64,000 nucleotides of DNA from Mariannaea sp. PMI_226 (GCA_024336345.1 JANFOG010000003.1:1990501-2054500), one strand, 5' to 3'; positions 37,824 through 50,341 are shown, counted from the stretch's first letter. Numbers and translations are program-made. Notes: generated by a model from the sequence alone, not told the origin.

Positions 37824-38406
37824 ATGTCAGAACTCGCGCCGCAGTCTTCATCCGACCTCTATCCGGGCAAACGCTTCGCCCAGATTGTCAAGCTGAAGCC
37901 CGAACACCTCGACGAATACCGGGAATGCCATGCCCGTGTGTGGCCAGACGTCCTCGCACAAATAAAAGAATGCAACATCACCGACTGTTCGTTTCCTCTC
38001 CTCATTGACACTATACTCCCCCACCCCCATCCCCATGCCCGGCCCCCCATCGCTGGGATTCTAGCTTTCCTATGACCCAATCTTCACAAGAACCAAGAGA
38101 GATAAAGGGACAGAAACGAAAAACAACATGCAGAAAAGATGGCGCGGCTGACAAGAGGATATGACACTCCCAAAAACAGATAGCATCTTCTTCGATGACA
38201 AGACCAACATCCTCTTCGCTTCATTCCGCTACATTGGAACCGACTACGCCGCCGACATGGCTCTCATGGCAGCCAACCCGCGTGTACGAGAATGGTGGCG
38301 CATGACTGATGCATGGCAAGAAAGCATGGTTCCCGGAGCCGTGAGCTCCGAGGCGGGCGAGCCGAGTTGGTGGAAGCCCATCGAGGAGGTCTTTTATTTC
38401 CAGTAG
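37824..38406 (+). CDS. L-rhamnose mutarotase family protein
   Basis: Two exons (37824-37986 and 38180-38406) are joined by a 193-nt intron (GTTCGT...ACAG) and give 129 aa. The family (RhaM/YiiL) interconverts the alpha and beta anomers of L-rhamnose with a dimeric ferredoxin-like fold. Visible features are the KLKPEHLDEYRECHARVWPDV block, whose His (about residue 42) corresponds to the family's catalytic histidine, then SIFFDD, a conserved WW pair in VREWWRMTD, and a C-terminal EEVFYF strand. The protein is somewhat longer than the roughly 104-aa bacterial enzymes because of an N-terminal extension. No rhamnose dehydrogenase, lactonase or dehydratase gene is adjacent, so its pathway partners lie elsewhere. 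The donor GTTCGT is not the usual one, but the join exactly restores the family sequence. The frame-internal upstream ATG at 37785 is less likely. Confidence 0.88.
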
Positions 38407-39037
38407 GCGACGGAGGTCATCTACTGATCCAGGAGGCTTGGCTGGTTGATATGCAATATAACAGAAGTTCTATGGTTATCCCATACAAGATACGCTGGGG
38501 GTATGCGATCAGAAGATGTCAGGTCTTCCAAGAATAAAAAAAACTATGAGTATCAGGGAGAAAATCGAAATCTCTCATCCACTTGGACCCATACACACGA
38601 TTACAGTTACAATAGCACTGCACACATGTTTGTTCATTCGTTCATTTCAGCTTGAGAAAAACAAAAGGGCAATGTAACTTGATCAATTGAATAGCATATC
38701 ACCTGAATGTTGATAGCCAGCAGCAGTATGCGCCATCTCCTCTTTTCATAACGCCCCACGCTAATCTCGCTCGCGAGTTGTACATGCTGGATAAAAGGGA
38801 AGGATAGTAGAATAGAATGTGAAAGAGGGCCTCCTGAAATGTTTATACAAGATTGTTGTTTGCTCGTCATACCCATTTCCTGTCTTGCCTCATTACCACC
38901 CATGGCCCGGTCCTGTCAGGCTCATGTCAAATATGCCTCCAGGTAATAAAAAGAAGTTGCATCATGCTTGCACATTCATTCGAATGATGCGTGGTAAATC
39001 TACCTGTTCGATATGTACAAGACTTTCAGGGCCTTTG
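38407..39037. other. Convergent intergenic region
   Basis: These 631 bases lie between two convergent stop codons and should hold both 3' UTRs. No gene is seen. Confidence 0.6.
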
Positions 39038-41641
39038 TCATCGTGGAAGAGCTATGCGGCCACGTCTGCCACGCGTCCGACGGCTTAGACTACCACCAGC
39101 TTTCCACGCGAATTCATCCATTCTGTCGCGCTTGGTTTTGCCTCCAACTGTACCAGCCCCAAGATTAATGGTAAAATGGACCAGGTCAACTGTGTTATCA
39201 CCACCAATCTTGAGGCTCAATGCATCCTCCTCAGTCGCTCCATAGCTGCCATCAGCCTCTTTGAAAAAGGCCTGTAGGTTCGTCTGCGCGCTTTCAGCAC
39301 CATCTTGACTCTCCTGTTGCAAGACATAGAGAACCGCCACGCGGGCGAAGTCAAGCACTTCTTCCGTAACAGTGAATGTGCTGGTAGGTGTTGGACCGGT
39401 TTCTGTTGCCGGAGCTTTGTAAGCGGCAGACGTGGCTGAAGCAGCATGGGTTGACGTAGCGGTTGGAGATCCGCCATCCAGAACCAGGGTAGTCTCAGCG
39501 GTATCCGGTGAGACGGAGATGGCTGTGTTGGCGGCAGCCACATTCACAACTCTCTTGTCGACTTCTAGTTCTTCGCTGATGAATTTGGCCTTATCCGAGC
39601 CCGAGCCCTCTCGAGTTGCCGAACCATCGAAGGTGACCAAGGAGTTTTGTGCAATACAAGACAGATCGCTCTTGTTCAGTTTACCTATGACACTGGTGGC
39701 TGACAGTGGAATCGAAAAGTTCGCAAAGCTACTCGCTATCAGACGCGGAATGGCCTTGCCGATTGTAACATTAGACATGGCCGTTTGATCAGCAGAGGAA
39801 ACAATGTCGGTAGTGGTACACCCTTCAGTGCCGCTGGTACCACAATCCCAACCAGTGAATCCATTCGTGCAGATACATGAACAAGTGCCTCCCGAAATGA
39901 CATTTGTGCCTCCATTCTTGCAGTTCAGCGACTGTTGGCATTGTTTCAGGGCGGAGTCGGAATTATGCTTATTGCCTAGATTCTTCCACACAAAGAATTC
40001 AAGGGGAACAAAGATGGCAGCAGCAATAATCGCCAGAACGAGAATGAGCAGTAGAACAAAACCCCAGATGGGAAGACCACAACACCTTCCCCGTCTATCT
40101 CGATTTCCAGGGTGGGGTTGAATGTTTCTAAGGCCGGATCGGGAAGGGGGTCCATCACGGCTGGGTGCAAGAGGCCATGAGGTATTTCGAAACCAAGAAC
40201 CTCGACTTTGCCGGTCGGTTTGGCCTTGAGCGGGTGGGGGGAAAGCGGCAAGCATATCTGATAGTCCTGTCTAATGTTAGCCACGAGCTCTTAGCTCATC
40301 ATGGTCGCACCGCTTACCAGACGTGCCCCTTTCATTATTGCGTATTTGACCCTTTTCATCCAAGTAGTCGCTCAGATCCTCAAACCGGCTTGCAGGTCGG
40401 CGGCCTCGGTCTATCATGCTTGCCAGCTTGGTTGCTCTTCGAATAAGGTCTGGCAAGCTAGTCATACTGCCGCGCTCCTCAGCGTTCCTCACTGCATCCA
40501 TATCAAGCTTTAGTGGTCGTCGAATGGCGGACATTTTGTTATATTCAGGATTAGGAACGTGAAGCTGGCCCTGTGGTTCCGGACTCTTAATTCGGTTCTC
40601 TGTCAAATCTGTCGCGCTAGCAGCAGCATACGCTCCTAGAATAGCATCAGGGGTTGGCGTTATCCTGGGGTTCTCTGGTAAGGCATTTGGAGTTGTCATC
40701 GCCATCCACGGGCTCTGAGCATCATGTCCATTGGGCGATGTAGATGATTGAGGAGGTGACTGGAGTTTCTTCTCGGCCGTACTACCACTGGATTTGGTGG
40801 TAATGAGAGAAGGCTTTCCCCGTTTCCCAATACTGGCACTACGCACCAGCTTGCTCTCGTCGCCGAAGTCTTCGTCATAGATCGAACCGTGGCTCTTGTC
40901 GCTGACCGGGCTGACTGCTCGGGAACCGGTAGGCCAGCTCTCGGGCATGGCAGCACTAGAAGCAAAAGATCCATGCGATCTCGATGCTAGGCTCTCTTCG
41001 GGAATTGGCGTGACATAGGACGGGTTCGAGTAGAAGGAGGAGGCGCCACGCCGAGAAGAAGGAGGTGGTCCTAGATTCGCACTCCTCCGTTGTCCATTGT
41101 TGTGTGTAGAAGGTGGTAAAGGATAGTCATGGTTGTCGCCGAAGCTTGACGAGGTTGGTGATGAGGAGCTCGTTACTGGACTGACTGAGTAGTACTCAGT
41201 ATCGTTATTCATAAAGGCCGGGATCGAGTCCTGGAGATGAGATTGCTCCATAGGAGATATAACTTGACTTGGTCGCGGCGGCCTTTGAGGTGGTTGCAGT
41301 GGTCGTCCTGGTGGTGGTCGATAGGGTTCAGATTCGGATTGACTCGTGTTGCTGAGAGGCCATTGTGGTACTTGGACTGGTCTTGGAACGGCGCTTCTCC
41401 CATCGCTTTCAGGAGCTCTTGTTTTGGTGAGCCTTTGTTGATTGGGGGGCAGTGCAGCCATTGGGCGGCGAGGGGGAGCCCTCAAGTCACCAGGCGGAAC
41501 ATAGTCCATGTCTTCTTGGGGATAGATAGGTGGTGGTGGTGGTCTGGGAAGACCAGCGACTGCTCTCTCTCGAGCTCGCTTCACGGAGCCTGATGGTGCT
41601 AATGATTGATGCATCTCGTTTCCATAGTATTGTTGGCTCAT
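39038..41641 (-). CDS. EGF-domain single-pass membrane protein with Pro-rich N-terminus
   Basis: Two exons (41641-40318 and 40266-39038) are joined by a GTAAGC...GACAG intron with a CTAAC branch site and give 850 aa. The N-terminal half (1 to about 495) is disordered and rich in Pro/Ser/Arg, with polyproline stretches (for example RPPPPP) suited to SH3 or WW partners. One strong hydrophobic helix at about 506-528 follows a basic Cys pair (RCCG). After it comes an EGF-like module (about 551-583) with six cysteines and the NGGT...GFTGWDC signature, then a Ser/Thr/Ala-rich domain with N-glycosylation sites. With no signal peptide, the topology is most likely N-terminus inside and EGF domain outside. 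Similar proteins are found in other filamentous ascomycetes, but I know of no defined role; surface sensing or wall contact is an inference. Confidence 0.82.
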
Positions 41642-42029
41642 ATAATCTTGGAAACAGGTCTAGAAGCATCAAAGATAGGCGGCGCAATATGGCCTAAAAG
41701 CCCAACACCAAACTATATGCAAGAAACCGGCCTGCAATGGAGAAGGAAATGATATGCGACTGCCCTACAACCACACGACTAGCGAGTTCGGGGCGTGCGC
41801 GAAGGGCGGAGGAGTGAAAGAAACAGAAGCAAGAAAGATACTGTTCGGCGATTCGTTCTCCCAAAATCGATGTCAAATCGAGCTCTCTAAAAGTCGCGCA
41901 ACATCAACATGACACTCCTCGGGATTGATATGGTTGCACAGCCGTAGAACGGGTAATTTGCGGTGAGTCCAAGAGAGGAGGGAAGGGGAAAAAAAACAAG
42001 ACAAAAAACGAATGAGAAACGAGCGAACG

Positions 42030-42047
42030 AAGAGAGAGAGAGAGAGA
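42030..42047. repeat. GA microsatellite
   Basis: This is an uninterrupted run of AG dinucleotides in the purine-rich stretch upstream of the EGF-domain gene (CT on its sense strand). Such CT tracts are common in leaders of filamentous-fungal genes. Confidence 0.85.
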
Positions 42048-44280
42048 AAGGAAGTGAATTCCAGGCGTTTACACGACGAGGCCAGGCGTCGCGGCGAGTG
42101 CAAACAGAGGAAGTGAGAAAGAAAAGACCTGGAAGGAGAGATGTCAGTGGGGGGCGTTGGTCACAAATGGGTGAGAATCAAGGACATTGCCAGCAGCGCA
42201 AGGTGGACTTGGAGACATTGATTATGGTGAGATGAGACCCTGTTGAGCCGAAGAACGACTAGGCAAGCAAGGTGAAGCATGGCAAGGGGGTACACGAGCC
42301 ACGTACCTGAGAAGGGTTCGGGCTCCTAAAGTGCCATCTGACGGAAGCTGATTCAATAGTTGGGGTAAAGTGACAAATTGTCCAAGAACTGCCGGTGTAA
42401 GAACCAGTGATGAGTTTAGGATTGCAACGAACGGCTAAAGACGACAGCTTGGCTGGTCATCGACGGAACGATTGCAATACAATCGGGCTTTGGATGCAGC
42501 AGATGGCAAGCAACGAACAGCAGCCGGCTGTCGGTAGCAGTAAAAGACGGTAGTGCGACAGGCAACGGAGGTCGAACACAAATCGAGGAGCCCTGTTTCA
42601 GACATGCATCGAAAGGGTGACAACCGGGGGTGTGGTAAAGTGGTCGTGGAAAGCCGGGACCGGGATTGTGGTATGCGAGAAAGGGAAATGACGACGACAA
42701 CGAGGCGTCGGATATAACTGAGGCAAAAGCCTTATCTTCTCGTTGGTGCGGATGTTTGTTGAACTGACTCTCAGCCTGGCTGGAGTTTTCCCGTTACTTT
42801 GTGTTGTTTGGTACGTGCAGGCAAACCTGTGTATGATTCGACGAAGGGTAAGAAAGAAGAAGCCGTTGTCTTCGAGACAAGAGCGAAAAGCGAAAGCGAA
42901 AACAAGCAAAGGAAGGACGACTACGGGCAGTGCCGGAAGGAACGAAGGGAGCATATGCAACGATAACCCGGATCGAAGCAAGGCACGCAGCAAAAGAAAG
43001 ATCACACAAGCCCTAGGAGAAAAAAAGAGGTGCAAATGGAATATGTGTGAGAGAATGCAAGACCCGAGGAGATGGGGAAGAGAAGTCCTGGGCTGAACGA
43101 ATGAAGTGGGGTGTGGGGAGGAAGGAGGAGTGTGAGTTATGCGCACCTGCCAAAATGCGAAGGAACCAGCTGGCGTACGAGAGCAAGACGAAACAGCTAC
43201 TCAGAGACGGTTGGGTCCCGGGAGATACCGTCATGCCATGCTATGTGAATCCTAATTTCCAATGTTTCCGAAAGAGAGAAAACGAAAGAAAAGAAAATGA
43301 ACACGAAAAGAGGGGGCCAGGATCAATTCTCCAGTTCCAATCTGCGCATTACATGGCGAGTTGAATCCTCGCATGCACGTCAGTGCTGTTGATGATGATG
43401 ATGCATGAGTACATCCTGCTGTGTCCCGACTATGCTACTTGCGTCCTCGCTCCTGGTCCCTCGCTTAGCAGGCATTTCTTGGCCGCAGAGCGGGCCCCAA
43501 TTCTCCGGCTGGCACTGCGACGTTCGGGGTATTGTCTCTCTCCAGCACTTTGAATGGTGTGGTGAATGATCTGTGAATCGCCAGCCAGGTTGCTGCAGGT
43601 CCGTGAACACGGTGATGCATGATATCAACAGTGTGGGGAGCTCCCAAAGGCCACAAAGAGACGGGAGGCAGGCAATAGGTGCATGTAACTTACTCAATCC
43701 GCAACTGCCTACCGCCTACAGATGACATAGTAGACAGACGGAGTAATTGCATGCTCCGTGTATAGTAGTGTCTGTAGAACAACCAGCCCGGAGGACCCTA
43801 AAAAGATCCAGGGTGAATTAGCCGGCGGTACTTGATCCCGCAACAACAGCTACCTAGAGGTACTTTAGAGTAGTATCTACAGGAACAATGACTAAGCTAT
43901 AATAGGGAATGCGCATGTACTCCCACAGTACCCCATGGTCCATCCATAGGTAGGTAGGTACGCAAGCATCCTACCATAGTAGGTGTATTTTACGACGTAT
44001 CCAAAAGTCTACAGATTACGACTCGGTGCAATCAAGATGAAGGGGGCACCAGTTAGACATCTTTCGAGAAAAGGGCGGGTCGACCGTTTATTGTATGCCC
44101 CACAGTCCACGCGAGTGGAGACGCCACTGACTGCAATTCCACCAAACCCGTCTCGAGAATCTTCGGCTTGCAGCCAATAAAAGCCTTAGTCTGCCCAAGA
44201 CGGGCAATCCCTGCCAAAGTATCCGGCACAAGGTCCATCAGGGCCATAAGGGACCCATCCAAGAGCACCCCCGGAAGACC

Positions 44281-44316
44281 CCAGGAGCTCCAGGAGCCCA
44301 AGGAGCCCCAGAAGCC
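44281..44316. repeat. Four degenerate 9-base tandem repeats
   Basis: Four consecutive 9-mers related to CCAGGAGCC occupy these bases. In one + frame they read as Pro-Gly-Ala-type triplets. The surrounding frame is short, so this is probably a small minisatellite. Confidence 0.7.
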
Positions 44317-45082
44317 CCCACCGAACGAGCCTTGACCTCAGGGCTAGAAGCTCCAGAGCAGTGAGCCGATTCAGTCTGCCCTCTGAGAGGCCCGATTCTG
44401 TCGCAGATGCCCCGTCCAGACGTAGTGTGCCCGGACATCGCTCTCAAACAGAAACACTAGCGCCAGACTGTCTGTTCTCTGGCTTCATCCCAGCTGCCCA
44501 GCTTTCGTTTGAGAGCAAGACACACAGGCAAGCTCCGCCATCCCCTTGCTTCTCCTTCCAGTCCCTCATCTCATTCAGGTTAATATTGCTTTTCTTTTTT
44601 TACCCATCTCACCCTAGGTGCTCGCAACTGCAGGTAGTTTCGTCAGCGACGTCCTCGTGTTAGGCCGCATTACTGTGCTGGAATACGATCTGCAAGCTGC
44701 AACAAACACGGTCACCGTCCTCAGCAGCATGCAAAAGCACACATCAGCTCCCCCCTGCAGCCAATCACCACTCCCAATAGTCTGTACCAAGAACTCAGCT
44801 ATCGCCTCATCAGCAAAACTGGTCAGTTCATCCAGCCAACCAGCCCCCCAAACCCGGTTCCAGGCTGAGGTAAGCATCTTCACTGACCAACGGCATTGCA
44901 ACTGCACGCACCAATTCGGCTCCTGTTGCCCCCGGGTCCAAAAGCCCGTCATGCTCGGTCAGACTGCCAGCACAACTCGGTGACTTGGCTTCAATACTTG
45001 AATACACTATGAGGGGGCTGAGGTATCACGACGCAATGCGCCAAGGACCAACCCATCCATGCATGATCAAATCTATATAGGT

Positions 45083-45111
45083 ATTTTATTTTTTATTTTA
45101 TTTTATTTTAT
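45083..45111. repeat. ATTTT simple-sequence repeat
   Basis: This is a run of ATTTT-type units with small length changes in non-coding DNA. Confidence 0.85.
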
Positions 45112-46784
45112 CTTTTTTTGGCCTCCAAGGAAGGAAAGGGTTTGTTTTCATGGCTGTTGCAAATCTGTTTGAAGTGCACGTTTCCAGTAGTCTTTTCCTC
45201 TCATAGTTAGCCTCGGCTCGTAAACATGATCATTCGAATCGAAAAGTATTAGAGCTGCTCTGCTCAAAACCAAATTCTCTCGGGCACGGCGCAAGACCCT
45301 TTCAGACGCTTGCCTTACCACGCCTTTAATCTCACCGCCTCAGACAGATTGAGCAGTAATGTAAGGCGGTGTTATGAATCAGTGAGAGCGGCGGTCCGAA
45401 TACCGTGGATCTTACTGGAGCAGTGATGAATTTTAAGGCTCCATGCAGAAAAGACAAAATTACGAGTAGCTTCGCCCTCATCCTGATTACTGGTATCATT
45501 TCTCCTTGCGTCCGTAGAGTGGCTGCAGGAATCACTGCAGACGTGGCTAGTTAACGGCACCATATAAAATACCCAAGTATCGGTGTTTCACTCTTCAAGA
45601 TTGAGCGGCGATCACTTCACCCATTGGCGCCCTTCAAGACCCAGCCCTTGCAAAGTGGAGAGTCGCGAGTCTCTCCAAGTCTGCACACACTTTACAGAAA
45701 ACACAAGGATAAGAAGAAGAGTAGTCAAAAAAATTTTTGCAAGAAAAACTAGATTAAATCGGATATTTGGCTTATTATGAGCAATTGCGCTGTCCCCACA
45801 CAGATTCGGCGATCTGTGAGCGCCAGCAGACGTGTGCATCCTTGAAACGTCGGACCAAATTCAACTTTGTTCTAGGAGAAGCTGTAGGGTAGGTCGCTCA
45901 GCATAGTTGTTCCCAATCTTAAAACAAATAAAACAGTTGGGCATGTTATTTGTATTTGATTTGAGTATCTGTTCTATAAATGTCTTTGAAACATGAAGTA
46001 ATGAAATGACACCGAAAAAGAGAATCGATGCGCGTACTCGTGGCTATAAGCGTGGAAGTCTACCGACCGCTACCTCACGACACAGAATAATAGACGTTCA
46101 GGTTGCGAACAATAGGTATATCGAAGCGTTCCTTTTCATGACCAGCGTCAAGGTGGTGGAAACAGGTTTGAAGTCTCTGAGAAAACCCAATTTATACCAA
46201 AACTTGGTAAAAACCATTCTATCCCTTTTAATGGAATAACTATGCTTGCTCAGGGATGCTAGGGATATTGAATCAGTCATCCTGATTTAGTGACACAAGC
46301 ACCCACTGTGACAGTAGTAACGAAGAACAGAACAAATATGTATGTTTTAGGTTATTAATCAATACTTAATTCCGAATATTAGTCAATAGAAATTGAGCGA
46401 AAGTTATCGTATTCAAGGGGGATAGGTGTGGTGTTCCTCCTTAGATGCTATGGCGGGTGTTGGAAAATGGAAGATGCTGTTGAGGAATAGACCGAGAATC
46501 AACCTGAATACTTGCCAAGAGACTGATAATATGTTTTCTATAAGTTACTTGACACAGAAAGAAATACAATATCAAAATCAAAAGGTCAGTAACCAGTATC
46601 CAATATAAAAAGGAACACCAACTTCTTCAAGACGACGTGAAATAGTGAATATGAAAGAACGACAAATAAATGCGCCAATGTCAAATTCAGATGTAACATA
46701 ATCAGGATGAGGCACATATCTACCTCTACCTTTGTATTCTAAGTTGGCTATCATGTAAGCAACGCATCCCACTAACACTGCAAT

Positions 46785-47652
46785 TCACGCGATGGAGCCC
46801 CAATGCTCAAGGACCTCGGTGGCATTTGAGTACTTTCTATCCCAACACCCCTTTATAACGGCCCCACCAATGAGGTGCCTGACGTCTGGGAACTCGCCTT
46901 TCTCGTAATGTGTCTGGATTCGTTGTTCGTACTCATCGGCAGCTTCGCGAGTATCAAAGGTGCTCCCAGGCCCTCTGTATGGCCAGTGTCCGGTCTGGAT
47001 GAAGTAGAGGACGGATCCTAGGCCGAAGAAATCCACAACTGGAGACGGTTCGCTTTCCGCATCGCTGGGGTGAAGAAAGGCTGTGGCCGGAAAAGCATAG
47101 CCGTCCACATCCAGTTCTTCACACTTTGAGCCACCAAAGTCGCAGATTCGAATGTTAAGATTATCGTCTGGGCTGGCATGGATCAGGAAATTTTCAGGGC
47201 GGATATCGCAGTGCATAACACCACGAGAATGAATGTATCGAACGCATTCGATCACCTGTCGAGACCATCTTCGCTGCAGCTCTTCAGAAGGTATCTGGTG
47301 CTTGTCATCGAAGAATAGCTGAAGACTACCGTGACTAGCCTCCTCAAGGATCAGAGCCTTCTTATCTTCGTGCCATCCGCAATATCTGAGTTAAATACTC
47401 AAAGTCAGTGATAATGGTAAAGTACAAGGGGAGACTGAGAGGCTAGGCACACTTTACAACTCGGGGGTCTTCCCCAAGGAACTCGAGGATCTTTTTCTCG
47501 ACCATGAAACAGCGAGAAATATGGTTAACCTGAGCTTCATAGTCGCTGCACATCTTCTCGCAGAGCTGGGCGGGACATTTCATGATCAGGCCGCTTCTGA
47601 TGCGGAACAAGGTTGACGTGGACCCCACGAAGGCAAATTCGAGCTCACCCAT
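46785..47652 (-). CDS. Small protein kinase-like protein
   Basis: Two exons (47652-47453 and 47385-46785) are joined by a GTGTGC...CTCAG intron and give 266 aa, about the size of a bare kinase domain. The C-lobe is clear: HCDIRPEN (125-132) matches the catalytic loop with its Asp127 and Asn132, CDFGG (148-152) matches the DFG magnesium loop, and VVDFFGLGSVLY matches the F-helix. The N-lobe is divergent: no proper GxGxxG loop, although Lys25 in IMKCP could be the ATP-anchoring lysine, and EKKILEFL could form helix C. The usual APE motif is not evident. It belongs with the many divergent fungal Ser/Thr kinase-like proteins that have an HxDIRPEN loop. It may be active, since the key Lys, Asp and Asp are present, but the substrate is unknown. 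Its 3' side borders an AT-rich patch. Confidence 0.8.
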
Positions 47653-50341
47653 CGTACTTGCGTTATACCTGCCGTTGAGGTTGGGGAGAATAAAAAGATA
47701 TAAAAAAAGATAGAAGACTTGTCTTAGCTCTATTACCCGTGAGATTATTGAGAGACGGAGGGATACGTTCGAACGGAAAGAATGGACGTGAGGCTCCTAT
47801 TCGTGAGTGGACGGTGGCGGATGATGGTGATGGTATCGTGCAACATCAAAGAGCGAAAAGCTCAGTTTTTGTCCCTGTGATGAGGGGTAATGAGACAGAA
47901 ATTTCTTTTTGCTATTATTCATTACTTTATCTTTTATTGATGGGGCACGATTTGAAAGTAAAGACGAATCAGCGAGCAGAGGTGCACAAAGCCAGCCTGC
48001 ACGTCAACGAGGCGAAGATCCAGTTGGTGCCCATTGGACCTGTGCCGGGCTACAGGTGTGTTCACTTGCGTCTGAGGCGATATATATGTATAACCAATAG
48101 TACACATGGCGTGTCAGCACATGTAAAGCCCCCTCTTTGAAAGTGCAAGATGAATATGCCGTTGCATCACGCGGCCCGCTCGTCGGTCGTCTGGTGCTTG
48201 TGTACCCAAAGCTACGGACTGCTATCAAGAGGATGGAGGGGAGCGGCTCTCCGTATTATAGGCCTAGGCGGAAAGGGTAGGCGAATAAAGGAGGGGAAGA
48301 CAGCCTGCAGTGTTGTACGCATGTGAATATTCTGCTCTCTTGCTGCCGGCTTGGCTGGAGAGCAACGCCCCCATTAGGGGAGGCGATTGATATATGCCGC
48401 TGACTACCTGATCCACCATTTACTGTTTCACGGCGTCTTGCCATTCTGTCAGTCGGGCGAGTTGTTCCTCGGTTCTACCCAGTCAGTACGTGCAACTTGG
48501 TTTGAGAGTAAAATAAGCCAATCAATAAGGACGAAGTGTATCGAGCCCAGCGCCCCTGATCGCCTGAGCCTCAATGTTTCCGGACTCTGGGGGGTAACGA
48601 AGTATGCCCCCCTCTGCTATCATATACAATAATATCTGCAGTTACATCATGTAGCCTTTTTGTCACCCAAAGTTATGTTTCACGGCATGACCGGTGTTTC
48701 GTTGAGACAGCGGAAGGCGCCTGATATCCTGTCTATTAATTAGCCTCCGCTGATGCCAGTCCCGGCGGGTATCGAGTGAGCCCAGCAAGTGAGAGCTAGA
48801 AGAATGTCTCAATCGCATGTCCGTTTGTAAGAGATTGAAAAACCTGGGAGTTGTATGAGGCCCCAGGGAGGGAGGGGAGAGAAAGCAATGACAGCTGTAT
48901 GGGTGGGGGGGCATGGCCCTCCGTGTCCGTGTCTCACAATAGACCCTGGGACAATGATCAGGAGAGAATTCTAACGGTGTGGCCTTGTATGGACGAGAAA
49001 ATTCTTTGGGCCGTCTGGGATTCACAGGTGATTCACAGGCGATTCACAGGCTCGGACAAAATGTGACAGATCATTACGTCTAGCGCTCCGACACCAGGAT
49101 GATGGTGGTCCCCCGGCACCTTTCGACCTACATGGATGGGCTGGGTGCACAGTAACCCCTGTTGAATCCTTCCCTCCCTTACCTAAATGTTTCCATAAAA
49201 TGGACTGTCTACCGAAGCCGGAGAGGGCAGAGGAGGGGGGGCTCTAATCGGCCCCGATCCAGATCTGCGGCCTGATTCACAGCCAGATCGGACCCAGTGA
49301 CCGGGCCATGACAAGCTGAGCGGAACCCGAGGAGTTGAGAAAAACAAAGCGAAAACAAATACCTCTAACTCGTCCATGTGCGCCACCGGACCAGACGTGG
49401 CAAAATTATCAAGGTCCAGCTGATCACCTCGTAAGTATCCGGAAGAAGTCTTTGGCGGCTCGGAGCAAGCGTGTTTCGGATCACAGAATGGCTCAAGGCG
49501 CTCATCTTGTCTGAAAGGATAGCAACACTCCTCAGGCCAACTATTGATAATCCAGTCCATTGGGACAGCGCAAGGTAATCACCCAGCACGACGAGAACCC
49601 GCTGCAGAAAAAAAATAGCTAAGGACATATTGTATATATTGTCTTGAACCATGAAATGATTCGGGGCAATTATGACAAGGAAAATGTATACAAAATTTGA
49701 CCATTGTTTATGGTTACTCGCCTGGCTCTCTCTCATTGCCGCCGGCCTTCCATGTTCCAGCTTCCCGAGTCTCAAGTTTTATGTCCATTGGGCCTCTACT
49801 CACGAATGGAGTGAAATGCAGGCTCTCACTCATGTTGTCCATCCTTTTTCAAGTGGAAATCTAGCAATCGTCATATCCTACCTGAGCCGCACGCAGCTGC
49901 ACCAACCAGGCGGCCACCTGCACACTGCCCACGGTCCCTCCGCTTACATTCTCGCTCCCTACCTCAGGTAGGTACATACATACACACCAACAAGGCTACA
50001 CCATTAGGATACAAAAATACACCAATGTTTATTTGAACACGACAGTAAGCATCGTGCTTCAGCTCAGTTTTAAATTGCTGTGGTATCCATCACCTCTTTC
50101 GTTATCACTCTCTTCCCATCCATTCAAACCCTTCCTCCACCTCATTTGACCTCTTTGCCCTGACTTTGAGAAACTCGTTTTCATCCCGCATCAAGAACCC
50201 CTCTCACCTCTACAAGCCTCTTCTCGTCACAGAGAGAGTTCACATATACAAGAAGCACGCGCACCTAATAAAATTTCCGATCCCTTCTTCTTGTTCGATA
50301 TCTTCATTTAGTTTTCTGTGGGCACACTCTCCTTCTCCAAT
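47653..50341. other. Divergent intergenic region (kinase-like / MOB-like)
   Basis: These 2.7 kb separate two oppositely directed start codons. No gene is recognised. Three tandem 11-base repeats lie at 49019-49051. A pyrimidine-rich, CCAAT-free stretch before 50342 looks like the leader of the MOB-like gene. Confidence 0.45.
49019..49051. repeat. Three tandem 11-base repeats
   Basis: Three consecutive copies of GATTCACAGG plus one base (T, C, C) lie in non-coding DNA between the kinase-like and MOB-like genes. Confidence 0.9.

Larger units (their letters stand above)
41642..46784. other. Gene-poor region with AT-rich patch
   Basis: These 5.1 kb hold no recognisable protein gene. The first 1.7 kb (to about 43350) are strongly purine-rich on the + strand, that is pyrimidine-rich in the sense direction of the EGF-protein gene, with a GA microsatellite at 42030-42047. 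That fits a long leader or promoter for that gene. Around 44281-44316 there are four degenerate 9-base repeats. From about 45900 to 46780 the sequence is visibly AT-rich. The frames present are short and unrelated to known domains. Confidence 0.45.

Noticed and set aside
42598..43146. 182-codon frame on the - strand
   Set aside because: It is made of pyrimidine-tract residues (Ser, Leu, Phe, Pro) typical of translated CT-rich leader DNA.
44238..44447. Gly-Ala-Pro collagen-like frame on the - strand
   Set aside because: Only about four triplets come from the 9-base repeat; the frame is too short for a collagen-like protein.
44618..44983. 121-codon + strand frame
   Set aside because: No family resemblance, no introns linking it to neighbours, and an opposite-strand frame of almost the same length.
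46785..47652. Kinase-like gene as a pseudogene
   Set aside because: Both exons join in frame and the catalytic Asp127, Asn132 and DFG Asp149 are intact, so I treat it as a gene despite the weak N-lobe.
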